Virus record (IMG/VR): IMGVR_UViG_3300037485_000549
Location: 1 to 33,084 of that record
Direction: 5' to 3' (one strand)
DNA: 33,084 bases
DNA from: a virus
The notes under the pieces are model-generated. The model saw only the letters and a program-made list of their open reading frames with translations, ran no database searches and was not told the origin of the DNA. Shown one piece after another: positions 8,763 to 16,315 of this stretch (positions are counted from its first letter, which is position 1; each line of letters begins with the position of its first letter). The translations under genes were made by a program, and so were the position numbers.

Positions 8763-10619
8763 ATGGCAAATCAAAAAATACACGAATACCCTTTAGAACG
8801 TTTTGTTTACGGTGACGACGATTATTACGATATCGATTATTGGGACGGTGCGGTTTATCAAACGGCAAAGATATTAGGCTCTACAATTAAGGCGGCAATG
8901 TTGTCAGGTATTGCGATAAGTTTGACCGCACCTTCTGCTTTTATAGTTGGTGGTAGTCCTGTTGACGGTACGGGTACACTTACTTTAACGGCGGCGGGTT
9001 TAGCAAATCAATACATTAGAGGCGATGGAACACTTGCTACCTTTCCAACGAGTGGAGGTGGTGGCAATAGCGTTAACTATTATTTGAACGGTGGGACAGC
9101 TGCAAGTGTTGGTACTTATTTCCAAATGAGTAAAACGCCAGTGCTTGGAACGGGAGTTGATTTCTCCCTTGCTGGAAACGGTTTAATTAGTCAATGGCTT
9201 ACAGATGTTAACGACCCAAACCTTGTTGAAATTCCTGCGGGAAATTGGAACTTTGAGATGTATTTTTCGGCTAGTTCAAGCGGTGGAACGCCAGCTTTTT
9301 ATATAGAAATTTTAAAATACGATGGCACAACCTTTACAAGTATAGCAAATAATTCAGCAAACCCTGAAGGAATAACGAACGGAACGGCAATTGATTTGTA
9401 CGTTTGTGCGGTTCCAATGCCATTAACAACGCTTTTATCAACTGATAGGATTGCATTACGCGTGTATGTTGTAAATAGCATATTAGGACGCACGATTAAA
9501 CACCATACGCAAAACTCGCATTTAAGCCAAGTAATTACAACTTTTTCGAGTGGTATTTCTTCAATCAATGGACTAACAAAACAAACGCAATATTTAGCTG
9601 TTGGAACAGCAGGAACAGATTTCGCTATTAACTCAGCAACAGATACACATACTTTTAATTTACCAACGGCAAGCGCAACAAAACGAGGTGCTTTGAGTTC
9701 AGCAAATTGGACTTCATTTAACGGCAAACAAAACCAAATTACGCTAACAACTACGGGAAGTGGAGCGGCTACATTTATATCAGACACTTTAAACATTCCA
9801 ACGGCAAGTGGTGGTACTCCTGCAGGAATAACGGGACAAATTCAATTTAATAACGGTGGTGCATTTGGGGCAGATTCGGGCTTGTTTTGGGATAACACGA
9901 ATAAACGTTTAGGAGTAGGAGCAACACCTTCAACAACTGTAAGACTTGACGTAAGAGCGCAAGGAGCGTTGAGTACTGATATAGCATTTAGAGTTAGGAA
10001 TTCAGCAGACACAAGAGACATTGTAAACATTCGAGGGAACAAAACTATTGAATTATTAGCAGACGCTCCAGCAACAAATGGAGGTTTATCTATAACGGCA
10101 AGCGCTTACAACGAACCGATTTTAAATTTTTACGATAATTTCACAACCAACAAAATGAAAATTGATTCATCAAATGGATTGATAGCAATTGCAGGAAATG
10201 GTAATTTTAGAATTGGCGTACTTTCGGGTGATGGTTACATGGGCATGGTTACGCCAACGACAAACAATAGATTTATAAAACTTGTGGGTACATTTGGCAC
10301 AGAATTTCTTTCAATTGGTGGTAATTCTTACGACGGAGCAGGTGGTACTTCTTTAACTTTAAAAACAATTACTAACGATAATAGCACATTTGTAACATTC
10401 TCAAAAACCAATAACACAAATAAAGTCGTAATAACTGACCAAGCGAATGTAGGAATAGGACAAGATAGTTTTGGAAGTTCTTCAAAGTTTGTTTTAGCTA
10501 TTGCAAATGGAACAGCTCCGACAACATCACCTGCTGGATGCGGTCAATTATACGTTTCAGGTGGCGCGCTTTATTACAGAGGTTCAAGCGGAACAGTTAC
10601 ACCAATAGCAGTAGCATAA
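8763..10619 (+). CDS. Tail fibre protein
   Basis: The 618-residue protein shows typical fibre composition: low charge, many Gly, Thr, Ser and Asn, and short beta repeats. Residues about 70-80 contain [10 protein letters not shown], and 76-95 resemble the shaft motif ending [11 protein letters not shown]. Near residues 297-322 stands [19 protein letters not shown], a motif common in fibres of Bacteroidota phages. The C terminus (about 580-618) has an [14 protein letters not shown] segment like the last part of many tail fibres. It probably binds the host surface and is a likely site of host-range variation. Confidence 0.82.
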   Translation: MANQKIHEYPLERFVYGDDDYYDIDYWDGAVYQTAKILGSTIKAAMLSGIAISLTAPSAFIVGGSPVDGTGTLTLTAAGLANQYIRGDGTLATFPTSGGGGNSVNYYLNGGTAASVGTYFQMSKTPVLGTGVDFSLAGNGLISQWLTDVNDPNLVEIPAGNWNFEMYFSASSSGGTPAFYIEILKYDGTTFTSIANNSANPEGITNGTAIDLYVCAVPMPLTTLLSTDRIALRVYVVNSILGRTIKHHTQNSHLSQVITTFSSGISSINGLTKQTQYLAVGTAGTDFAINSATDTHTFNLPTASATKRGALSSANWTSFNGKQNQITLTTTGSGAATFISDTLNIPTASGGTPAGITGQIQFNNGGAFGADSGLFWDNTNKRLGVGATPSTTVRLDVRAQGALSTDIAFRVRNSADTRDIVNIRGNKTIELLADAPATNGGLSITASAYNEPILNFYDNFTTNKMKIDSSNGLIAIAGNGNFRIGVLSGDGYMGMVTPTTNNRFIKLVGTFGTEFLSIGGNSYDGAGGTSLTLKTITNDNSTFVTFSKTNNTNKVVITDQANVGIGQDSFGSSSKFVLAIANGTAPTTSPAGCGQLYVSGGALYYRGSSGTVTPIAVA

Positions 10620-10644
10620 TTACTTACATAAAAACATAAAAAAA

Positions 10645-10950
10645 ATGGCAATTTTAATAAAATCAAACGAAGAAAAGAGTATCACAATTTCAGGTACAGA
10701 ATTGAAACTAGAAAGTATCTATGCAAGATTAGAATTTGCAGCAAGAGCAGACGGAAAAACGTTAGAGATTGCAGTAGCAACATACGCAAGTAGAACAACT
10801 TTTGAAAGCAACCAACCAATCTTTACAGATGTACAACAAGGTAGTTTCACAGTTGAAATTTTACCTACTGAATTGCAAGACATCAATGCTGCAAATAAGT
10901 ACACAAGTTTGGCATTTGAGCAAATGGGCTACACAACTGAGATTCTTTAA
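10645..10950 (+). CDS. Small hypothetical structural protein
   Basis: The 101-residue product lies between the tail fibre and another large structural gene, with two bases to the next start. It reads as a compact mixed alpha/beta protein (MAILIKSNEEKSITISG), with no membrane segment and no known motif. Its position suggests an accessory of the tail fibre, such as a cap or chaperone, but this is only inferred. Confidence 0.6.
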   Translation: MAILIKSNEEKSITISGTELKLESIYARLEFAARADGKTLEIAVATYASRTTFESNQPIFTDVQQGSFTVEILPTELQDINAANKYTSLAFEQMGYTTEIL

Positions 10951-10952
10951 TT

Positions 10953-12131
10953 ATGGCGTGCGAATGTATACGTATTGAATTTCGACTCAATGACGAGCCG
11001 TCCTCTACAGTAGTTGAATTAAATATTGCGGGCACTTATAATAGCGAGAATTACTACACTTGGACTTATTTAGGAGTTGATTATTATCTTTATTATAATA
11101 ATGTAGGAGGTGGACAATGGGAAGTAACTTATGGAGGGCTTGGTTATCCTGCTTTTCCATTAGCTACATTTTGGAAAAATTCTGAACCACCGTGTCCTCC
11201 ATTGGGTAGTGTGCCTGTTGGTTGGGCAATTGGTTATTTTGACGAGTTTACAACTTCGGAATGCATACCTATCATTTTGAATTGCGGCATTGAAGATAGA
11301 ATTTTTCGTGAATACATAGCTATTAAACTTCCGCAGTCATTCACTGAGCAGGATAGAGGTATAAAAGATTGTTGTTGTGAGCAATTGGTTTTAGGCTCAG
11401 CAGCGGAAAGTTGGAAAAATGACCTTACGTCTTTTTGGATAAAATTAGCAAGTGATGCAGATACCGCAGAATTTCAGATATTAGATTGCGATGCAAACGT
11501 TTTAGGCACTTTCGAAATTAATACTTTTCCGAATGAAATAAACGCTTACTATGCAACTTGCGATTGGAACGAAATCTTAACAACTTTCGGACAAGGCAAC
11601 TATACACTTGCGATAAATTATAGTATTTCGGGCTTATCAGGCACGCTTTTGTGGGGTGATTATAAGTTATTACCGTACAGCATACATAACGCTCTTAAAA
11701 CGGCTCGCGTGCGTGCTATTTTTAACGGTAAACAAACGATTGACGGTATAGATTTCACTAATTCAAACGTGGAAAGTACTCACAGATTCTATGGTTACTT
11801 AGGAAACCGACAACCTAATATGGCAATCGATAATATTATCTATGACAATAGAGAAATGAAGCGAGTAATTAGAGAGAATCTAAACGATTACGAAATTGTA
11901 ACTGACCCTGAAAACGAATGTATTTTGCGCCCGTTATTAGAGTTGTTTTTCATCTCAGAAAACGAATTATTCATCTCAGATTACAACGCTCATAATCACT
12001 CTTATAGATACTTGGATTTGCCAGTTATTGTTTCGGAAAGTCCAGAGGTTGAGTATAAAGATTTCAGCAGAAAGGCGATTTTAAAATGTAAAGTAGCAGA
12101 TAAATTCAAAAGTCAGCGTACTTTTTACTAA
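10953..12131 (+). CDS. Structural protein at the end of the tail block
   Basis: The 392-residue protein is Cys- and aromatic-rich in its N-terminal half (CECIR at the start, DCCCEQ near residue 143). The C-terminal half resembles late structural proteins of Bacteroidota phages, with segments such as KTARVRAIFNGKQT near 250 and VEYKDFSRKAILKCKV near 369. No enzymatic domain is seen. It is the last gene before lysis, and its TAA stop overlaps the next -7 promoter element. A minor tail or host-contact role is plausible, unproven. Confidence 0.55.
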   Translation: MACECIRIEFRLNDEPSSTVVELNIAGTYNSENYYTWTYLGVDYYLYYNNVGGGQWEVTYGGLGYPAFPLATFWKNSEPPCPPLGSVPVGWAIGYFDEFTTSECIPIILNCGIEDRIFREYIAIKLPQSFTEQDRGIKDCCCEQLVLGSAAESWKNDLTSFWIKLASDADTAEFQILDCDANVLGTFEINTFPNEINAYYATCDWNEILTTFGQGNYTLAINYSISGLSGTLLWGDYKLLPYSIHNALKTARVRAIFNGKQTIDGIDFTNSNVESTHRFYGYLGNRQPNMAIDNIIYDNREMKRVIRENLNDYEIVTDPENECILRPLLELFFISENELFISDYNAHNHSYRYLDLPVIVSESPEVEYKDFSRKAILKCKVADKFKSQRTFY

Positions 12132-12136
12132 ATTTG
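12129..12136 (+). promoter_or_regulatory. -7 promoter element for the lysis genes
   Basis: TAAATTTG matches the Bacteroidota -7 consensus TAnnTTTG, and its first bases are the stop codon of the upstream gene. No TTG is found 17-23 bp upstream, so it is a partial promoter. Initiation would fall at about 12141, the start of a six-codon reading frame that overlaps the start of the next gene. Confidence 0.5.
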
Positions 12137-12157
12137 TAAGATGAAACCAAGCAAAAG

Positions 12158-12388
12158 ATGAATGAATTAGCAATAATCACGAAGAAATACGGAGTTACAG
12201 GTGTATTATGCGCTTGGCTTTCCATAACTACAATAAGAGTTGGTAATTTAGAAACAAAACTTGAGGATTGCTGGTCAGATAGGGCGTTTGAAATCAGAAA
12301 TCAACAAAAAAGCGAAAAACAAACAGAGTCAAAAGAGCAAATTTACGCTGTAATTCCTGATAAAATAACCATTAAAAAAGTAATATGA
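12158..12388 (+). CDS. Small membrane-associated lysis-region protein
   Basis: The 76-residue product has one moderately hydrophobic N-terminal segment (about residues 10-28, GVTGVLCAWLSITTIRV) followed by a charged Glu/Lys/Gln-rich region. This plan recurs beside endolysins in Bacteroidota phages and could be a holin, spanin-like or accessory lysis protein. It overlaps the next gene by 4 bases. A six-codon frame at 12141-12161 overlaps its start in ATGA form, which may couple its translation. Confidence 0.6.
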   Translation: MNELAIITKKYGVTGVLCAWLSITTIRVGNLETKLEDCWSDRAFEIRNQQKSEKQTESKEQIYAVIPDKITIKKVI

Positions 12389-12588
12389 GGCTAATCGACA
12401 GAATCAGAAAACGAACACCAATAAAAGACCGCCGAAGAGGTCGTATCGCAACGACAATAGGCACTGTTTGTGCAGCTGTTTTAGCTACTGGATTGGTAGC
12501 AAACCCAATAGGTATTGTTTGCTTGACTGTTGGAGCTGTTGTATTCGGTGGAAAGGCTTTATTTCACGCACAAAAAACAGTTAAATGA
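12385..12588 (+). CDS. Putative holin
   Basis: The 67-residue protein starts with a strongly basic stretch (residues 1-20, with RIRKR and DRRRGR). A long hydrophobic region follows (about 22-60), long enough for two short membrane helices joined at LVANPIG. Size, topology and position directly before the peptidase gene, with 4-base overlaps on both sides, suit a pore-forming holin that releases the endolysin. The family is not firmly identified; a non-holin membrane protein is possible. Confidence 0.6.
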   Translation: MRLIDRIRKRTPIKDRRRGRIATTIGTVCAAVLATGLVANPIGIVCLTVGAVVFGGKALFHAQKTVK

Positions 12589-13049
12589 TACTATCGAAAC
12601 ACGTTACTATTGAAGAGTTTGAACGCTCAGAAACTGCAATCAAATACGGTATTTCCAATAAAATGGGTTTCACTGAAAAAGATGCGGCAAAGTTACTATG
12701 TGAAAATGTATTTGAACCTATCAGACAGCATTTAGGTCGACCTATAAACATAAGCAGCGGGTTTCGTTCGTTAAGAGTGAATTCTCGCATTGGTGGGGCT
12801 GTTTCATCTCAACACGTAAAAGGTGAAGCGATGGACGTTGATTTGCACGACAAAGAGTTATTCGATTGGATAATTGAGAACGTTGTGTTTGACCAAATGA
12901 TAGCAGAATTTCCGATAAACGGTAAAGCAAGTTGGTTTCACATCTCCTATAAAAAAGGAAGAAATCGCAAACAAGCGTTAATTGCAATCAAGAAAAACGG
13001 CAAAACGGTATATTTACCTTACGAAGAAAACGAAAATCTACTATTTTAA
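12585..13049 (+). CDS. M15-family peptidase endolysin
   Basis: The 154-residue protein carries the zinc-site signature of M15 D-Ala-D-Ala peptidases: SSGFRS near 57-62, SSQHVKGEAMDVD at 74-86 with His77 and Asp84 as ligands, and His119 in WFHISY. Such enzymes cut peptide cross-bridges of peptidoglycan and serve as phage endolysins. There is no signal peptide, so export would depend on the small membrane proteins upstream. It is the last gene before a terminator and is overlapped by 4 bases by the putative holin gene. Confidence 0.88.
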   Translation: MILSKHVTIEEFERSETAIKYGISNKMGFTEKDAAKLLCENVFEPIRQHLGRPINISSGFRSLRVNSRIGGAVSSQHVKGEAMDVDLHDKELFDWIIENVVFDQMIAEFPINGKASWFHISYKKGRNRKQALIAIKKNGKTVYLPYEENENLLF

Positions 13050-13053
13050 TACA

Positions 13054-13103
13054 TTTATCTACGTAGTTCTACTTAGTTTATCTACGTAGTTCTACGTATT
13101 TTT
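13054..13103 (+). terminator. Repeat-built terminator after the lysis genes
   Basis: A 19-bp direct repeat, TTTATCTACGTAGTTCTAC, occurs at 13054-13072 and 13077-13095. The second copy sets up TACGTA (13083-13088), loop GTTC, TACGTA (13093-13098) and a run of five T. This reads as an intrinsic terminator. Because TACGTA is itself palindromic and present three times, the stretch could also bind a dimeric repressor just upstream of the early promoter. Confidence 0.65.
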
Positions 13104-13121
13104 CAACTTATTTCGTGAATA

Positions 13122-13155
13122 TTGTTTATATAAAAGAAAAGTTTATATATATTTG
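13122..13155 (+). promoter_or_regulatory. Early promoter P1
   Basis: TTG at 13122-13124, a 23-bp spacer and TATATTTG at 13148-13155 fit the Bacteroidota sigma-A consensus. The sequence around it, including a following run CAAAACAAAACAA, is nearly repeated at the promoter at 20003-20035. It should drive the early gene string from 13175 onward. Confidence 0.8.
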
Positions 13156-13174
13156 TAAAACAAAACAAAACAAT

Positions 13175-13378
13175 ATGAACGTAACAATAGAATTTAAAGA
13201 GGTTGAATTTACAATTGAATTTAACTACTTAGCAGCAATTGACGAGGATAACAATTTCGGAACGCCCGAAGTTATCGAAATCCTCAGAATAGAACATAAA
13301 GGCGAAGATATTACCCTTATTATGGAACATTTTGAAGGCGAATTAAAAGCGAAAATTTCACAATACTTAAATAATTAA
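13175..13378 (+). CDS. Small early protein
   Basis: The start was set at ATG 13175, because the in-frame ATG at 13115 lies upstream of the promoter and would not be transcribed. The 67-residue product (MNVTIEFKEVEFTIEF) is acidic with alternating beta-like hydrophobics and a C-terminal helix. It is the first gene behind the early promoter, where phages often encode host take-over or anti-defence proteins. No family is recognised. Confidence 0.72.
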   Translation: MNVTIEFKEVEFTIEFNYLAAIDEDNNFGTPEVIEILRIEHKGEDITLIMEHFEGELKAKISQYLNN

Positions 13379-13379
13379 T

Positions 13380-13580
13380 ATGCGAGAATTACACGACAAA
13401 GCCTCAGACTATTTAAATATGTATGAGGGAATGATTCAGCGACTAAACACGATGAAAGCGTACAATCGAATGGCAGCAACAAACGGATTCACCGAGAAAG
13501 ACATTTCAACAGTTGAAGCAGGCGTAAAAAGATTAAAATACAGTTATCAAAAAACACTTTGTAAAATTTTAGAATTATGA
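13380..13580 (+). CDS. Small early protein, helical
   Basis: The 66-residue product starts one base after the previous stop and overlaps the next gene by four bases. It is predicted mainly helical and basic (KRLKYSYQKTLCKILEL at the C terminus), with no membrane segment or known motif. It belongs to the co-transcribed string of small early genes. Confidence 0.7.
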   Translation: MRELHDKASDYLNMYEGMIQRLNTMKAYNRMAATNGFTEKDISTVEAGVKRLKYSYQKTLCKILEL

Positions 13581-13804
13581 CACCACAAGAAAAAGCAAAA
13601 GAATTAACGGAAAAAATGTTTAACGTTGATTTAAATTGCTCAAACGAATCTATGTGTATGCTTTACCCACACGCTCTTTTATGCGCATTATTAGCAGTTG
13701 ATGAGATAATGGAAGTTTGTTACTATACAAGAGAAGTAGAAAATAATGATTTATTTTCGTATGATTATTGGCAAGAAGTTAAACAAGAAATACAAAAATT
13801 ATGA
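13577..13804 (+). CDS. Small early protein
   Basis: The 75-residue product begins with a helical segment (TPQEKAKELTEKMF), a start I associate with many small Bacteroidota phage proteins, and has four Cys residues without a clear zinc-binding spacing. It overlaps both neighbours by four bases (ATGA), showing tight translational coupling in the early operon. Function unknown. Confidence 0.7.
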   Translation: MTPQEKAKELTEKMFNVDLNCSNESMCMLYPHALLCALLAVDEIMEVCYYTREVENNDLFSYDYWQEVKQEIQKL

Positions 13805-14046
13805 AAGAATTAAAAGACACGTTAGTCACATTGTGCATAATGATTGAAGCGCACGAAAGCAACCCATCTAAGCAGCTTGAACGCTCAATAGAAGTATTAG
13901 TAAACGACCTGACAAATGAACGAGAATGCGCCAAAAAGGTTGCAAGTTTAGAAAAAAGTTTAACCGAGATATTAGAAGTTGTTGAAGATTACGACCTTGA
14001 AGATTCTCAGAAAATTAGAGTAATAACAAAAATCGCGGAAAGATGA
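13801..14046 (+). CDS. Small early protein, helical and acidic
   Basis: The 81-residue product is acidic and almost wholly helical (KELKDTLVTLCIMIEAHE at the start), with a heptad-like pattern near residues 40-65 that may allow dimerisation. It overlaps the next small gene by four bases. No domain is recognised. Confidence 0.68.
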   Translation: MKELKDTLVTLCIMIEAHESNPSKQLERSIEVLVNDLTNERECAKKVASLEKSLTEILEVVEDYDLEDSQKIRVITKIAER

Positions 14047-14201
14047 AAACTAAAAAAAATACATTTATCAAATTAACTCCAAACCTTGCACAGATGGTGC
14101 GACACTGGAGAGGTCAAAAGTCAGAAAATGATAAAGGCGGAAGTTTTAACGTAACGCTTTATTTAGACTACTTAGAAGCGGTTAATCAACAAATAGGATA
14201 A
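14043..14201 (+). CDS. Very small early protein
   Basis: A 52-residue frame starts in the ATGA overlap with the preceding stop. The product is basic at the N terminus (MKTKKNTFIKLTPN) and contains MVRHWRGQKSENDKGG near the middle. Its place in the overlapping string and intact frame support a real gene. Function unknown. Confidence 0.65.
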   Translation: MKTKKNTFIKLTPNLAQMVRHWRGQKSENDKGGSFNVTLYLDYLEAVNQQIG

Positions 14202-14232
14202 AGTCTCTTAAAACGCATAAAAACACGATAAA

Positions 14233-14487
14233 ATGACAAAAGAACAGTTTAATTTAACGGTGATAATGTCAATACTTCCAAGTGTTGCCGATAAACTTGA
14301 AGATTTCCCGTTTAGATTCAAAGCGAAACAGCTACAAAACGAGGTTGTGAGAACGATAAGAAACCAGGACAAGTATTTTATGGACATTGCGGATAAGGAA
14401 ACGATAATACAACAGAACGACATTCAGCGAGCGTTTTTAGGGTGGTTAGATGAACAATTTAAAGATATTACAGATGAAACAAATTGA
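14233..14487 (+). CDS. Small early protein
   Basis: The 84-residue product is helical, with an N-terminal hydrophobic part and a charged C terminus. It starts after a 31-base gap without a visible terminator and overlaps the DnaA-like gene by 14 bases. It has no known motif; by position it may work with the replication genes that follow. Confidence 0.65.
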   Translation: MTKEQFNLTVIMSILPSVADKLEDFPFRFKAKQLQNEVVRTIRNQDKYFMDIADKETIIQQNDIQRAFLGWLDEQFKDITDETN

Positions 14488-14863
14488 TTTAAAAAAGGTA
14501 GTTTACATTTGCGAGCGCAATGGAATTTTGAAAGAAACACGCCAAAGAGAAATTGTTTACCAAAGAGCAGCAGCTTATAATTTTGTTAGAAAAAATAATA
14601 AACTTTCACTTGCTGCAATAGGTCAAATATTTAGTAAAAATCACGCAACGATTATTAACGCATTGAGAATGTACGATAATTTTATACAACAAAAAGACGA
14701 AATATTTCTTTGGAATATCAAAAGCATTGAAGCGCAACTAAACAACTGCGAGAAGGTTACGATAGTTTACACTAAACGACCTTTGCCAACTATTCGCAGA
14801 ACGAACAATTTTAGAGCTGCCAGAGTAAAGGTAAAATCAGTTAATTACGAAGATAATAATTAA
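14474..14863 (+). CDS. DnaA domain IV-like DNA-binding protein
   Basis: The start at 14474 (MKQIDLKK) is preferred over 14450 because it shortens the overlap with the previous gene to 14 bases. In this 130-residue product, residues about 30-75 match the C-terminal helix-turn-helix of the replication initiator DnaA: a REIVYQRAAAYNFVR helix, then LSLAAIGQIFSKNHATIINA, equivalent to the DnaA signature G-x-x-F-x-x-x-H-x-T. No AAA+ ATPase is attached. It may bind an origin or DnaA-box-like sites, or compete with host DnaA. The C-terminal tail (about 95-130) is basic. Confidence 0.75.
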   Translation: MKQIDLKKVVYICERNGILKETRQREIVYQRAAAYNFVRKNNKLSLAAIGQIFSKNHATIINALRMYDNFIQQKDEIFLWNIKSIEAQLNNCEKVTIVYTKRPLPTIRRTNNFRAARVKVKSVNYEDNN

Positions 14864-14867
14864 GAAA

Positions 14868-15128
14868 ATGAGAACTTTAAAAAGATACATCAATCAATAT
14901 AGAACCATTGAAACTAAATTAATCAACTTTCCTGACAATGTTAGAAAACTTGAGTTTTATGGCTACGTTAAAAACGATGGAATCAGCAAAATGAAAGGAA
15001 TTACAATTTATAATTTCGACACTATTTCATACTTATCAACATCTGAAAAAGGATTTATACATTGCGTTGGATTGAACGGAAAAATATTAAATCAAATAAT
15101 TTTAATTAATAATCAAATAAATAAATAA
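14868..15128 (+). CDS. Hypothetical early protein
   Basis: The 86-residue basic product follows the DnaA-like gene by four bases. It is mixed alpha/beta with many Lys, Asn and Ile, and shows no known motif or membrane segment. It is co-oriented with and probably co-transcribed with its neighbours. Confidence 0.6.
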   Translation: MRTLKRYINQYRTIETKLINFPDNVRKLEFYGYVKNDGISKMKGITIYNFDTISYLSTSEKGFIHCVGLNGKILNQIILINNQINK

Positions 15129-15133
15129 ACATC

Positions 15134-15934
15134 ATGAGAGTAGAATTAGTAAAAATCAACAAGGAAGTAGCAGAACAAATGCTAAGCATGAATATAAACA
15201 ACCGTAAATTTAAAGATGCGATTGTAACTAAATATGCGAACGAAATGCTGAAAGGCAATTGGAAAAACGACACTGGAGAATTGATTAAATTATCAAAAAC
15301 AAATAAATTGTTAGATGGTCAACATCGGTTAAGAGCAATTATAAAGGCAAATGTTGAATTAAGTATGTATGTTGCATTTGATTTGAATGATGATGTATTT
15401 GTAGTGTTAGATTCTGGAACAACAAGAACATCTAATGATGTATTTCATATTGCGGGGGCTCAATACTCAAGCTTAATTCCTCCAATGATACAATTTTCTC
15501 AAGCATTAAATAATGGGAATAGAAGTAACAGAGGGAATATTACATTGACAAACGTAGAATTGTTAAATAAATTTAAAGAAAATGAGGATTATTATTTAGA
15601 TATTGCTTCTAAAACATACGGCTATTATGTACAATTTGCTAAGATAATGAGCCCCACTTTAATCGGTTCGTTTATGATTCATTTTAATACTAAAAGTTCA
15701 GCAGATTGCGAGTTATTTTTTAACGAATTATGCACTGGTAGAGATGTGACAAACAACGTTATTTATTTGCTTAGAAACAAATTGATAGAAGATAGAACAG
15801 GCACAAGTAAAATGGATAGAGAGCATAAAAATGCACTAATAATTAAGGCTTGGAACTTCTACAGATTACGACAAGACGTAAAAGTATTAAGATACAATAA
15901 AGACGTTGAAAAATCTTTTCCAATTGCTATTTAA
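15134..15934 (+). CDS. ParB/sulfiredoxin-fold protein with DGQHR motif
   Basis: The 266-residue protein has a ParB-like N-terminal domain. Residues about 44-70 include GELIKLSKTNKLL and the signature DGQHRLRA (61-68), where related proteins bind or hydrolyse nucleotides or nick DNA. The C-terminal half is helical. Such proteins are frequent in phages and can act in DNA modification, segregation or regulation. It ends just upstream of a consensus promoter and a structured RNA cassette. The exact activity cannot be told from sequence. Confidence 0.75.
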   Translation: MRVELVKINKEVAEQMLSMNINNRKFKDAIVTKYANEMLKGNWKNDTGELIKLSKTNKLLDGQHRLRAIIKANVELSMYVAFDLNDDVFVVLDSGTTRTSNDVFHIAGAQYSSLIPPMIQFSQALNNGNRSNRGNITLTNVELLNKFKENEDYYLDIASKTYGYYVQFAKIMSPTLIGSFMIHFNTKSSADCELFFNELCTGRDVTNNVIYLLRNKLIEDRTGTSKMDREHKNALIIKAWNFYRLRQDVKVLRYNKDVEKSFPIAI

Positions 15935-15956
15935 TTAGATATTATTTGTATATTTG
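15924..15956 (+). promoter_or_regulatory. Promoter of the structured RNA cassette
   Basis: TTG (15924-15926), a 22-bp spacer and TATATTTG (15949-15956) match the host-type consensus and share the -7 octamer of the two other early promoters. The predicted start is near 15962, immediately before or at the first stem of the RNA. Confidence 0.75.
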
Positions 15957-15961
15957 TAAAC

Positions 15962-16055
15962 GTTACGATTCGACATTATAGTAACGAAAAGGAATTTTAA
16001 TTAACCTTTATACAAAGTAGGACGTCGAATCCCTATTGAGTATGAAGGTTTTTTT
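15962..16055 (+). ncRNA. Candidate structured small RNA or attenuator leader
   Basis: Between a consensus promoter and an intrinsic terminator lies about 94 nt without a reading frame but with several exact complementarities. CGTTAC (15961-15966) pairs with GTAACG (15981-15986). GATTCGAC (15967-15974) pairs with GTCGAATC (16024-16031). TAGG/CCTA (16018-16021, 16032-16035) encloses the latter in a loop. AAAGG (15988-15992) can pair with CCTTT (16005-16009), which is also part of the terminator stem. The set allows competing folds, as in an attenuator, or a compact tertiary fold, as in a trans-acting RNA. No known RNA family is recognised. Confidence 0.6.
16003..16055 (+). terminator. Intrinsic terminator of the RNA cassette
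   Basis: AACCTTTATAC (16003-16013) pairs over 11 bp, with one G-U, with GTATGAAGGTT (16040-16050), and seven T follow (16049-16055). The 26-nt loop carries the GTCGAATC box that matches the 5' part of the RNA. Read-through would feed the replication genes that start 46 bases downstream. Confidence 0.75.
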
Positions 16056-16100
16056 ATGTACTTAACTTTTTACGTGTTTTTAAATAAAATGCGATTTATT

Positions 16101-16313
16101 ATGGCAAATGTAAAATTGATTTTTTGCGGAAACGAAGAAGCAAAACAAGAGGAAAAACAATTACAGCTTTATGTTAACACGGATTACTTTTTGTATATTC
16201 AATTAGAAGATAAAAGTTCTAATTACGAATCAATGCAATGTACTGTTTTAGATAAAGAAACAGCAATTAAATTAAGTAGGGAGTTAAAAAAACAAATTTC
16301 TTTAATGCATTAA
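16101..16313 (+). CDS. Small hypothetical protein before the replication genes
   Basis: The start at 16101 (MANVKLIFCG) is preferred to 16056, which lies directly behind the terminator T-run. The 70-residue product is acidic in the middle, with beta-like segments and a helical C terminus. It ends two bases before the DUF6291 gene. Function unknown. Confidence 0.62.
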   Translation: MANVKLIFCGNEEAKQEEKQLQLYVNTDYFLYIQLEDKSSNYESMQCTVLDKETAIKLSRELKKQISLMH

Positions 16314-16315
16314 TT

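Noticed and set aside
9299-9796. A 165-codon - strand frame inside the tail fibre gene
   Set aside because: It is a mirror frame in low-complexity fibre sequence with no promoter or family resemblance; the fibre frame is far better supported.
13115-13174. An upstream start for the first early gene
   Set aside because: The added 20 codons would cover the -33 and -7 promoter elements, so they would not be in the mRNA; ATG 13175 follows the leader.
15961-16031. A full classical H-type pseudoknot of the 6-bp and 8-bp stems
   Set aside because: The two 5' strands are directly adjacent with no connecting nucleotide, so both stems could hardly form completely together; alternative or partial folds are more likely.
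16018-16035. A tRNA T-arm-like hairpin in the RNA cassette
   Set aside because: The bases GTCGAATCC recall a T loop, but there is no acceptor stem, anticodon arm or CCA end, so a tRNA or tmRNA is not supported.
16056-16100. An upstream start for the gene at 16101
   Set aside because: This ATG touches the T run of the terminator and the added residues are a hydrophobic, AT-driven stretch; ATG 16101 gives a sensible N terminus.
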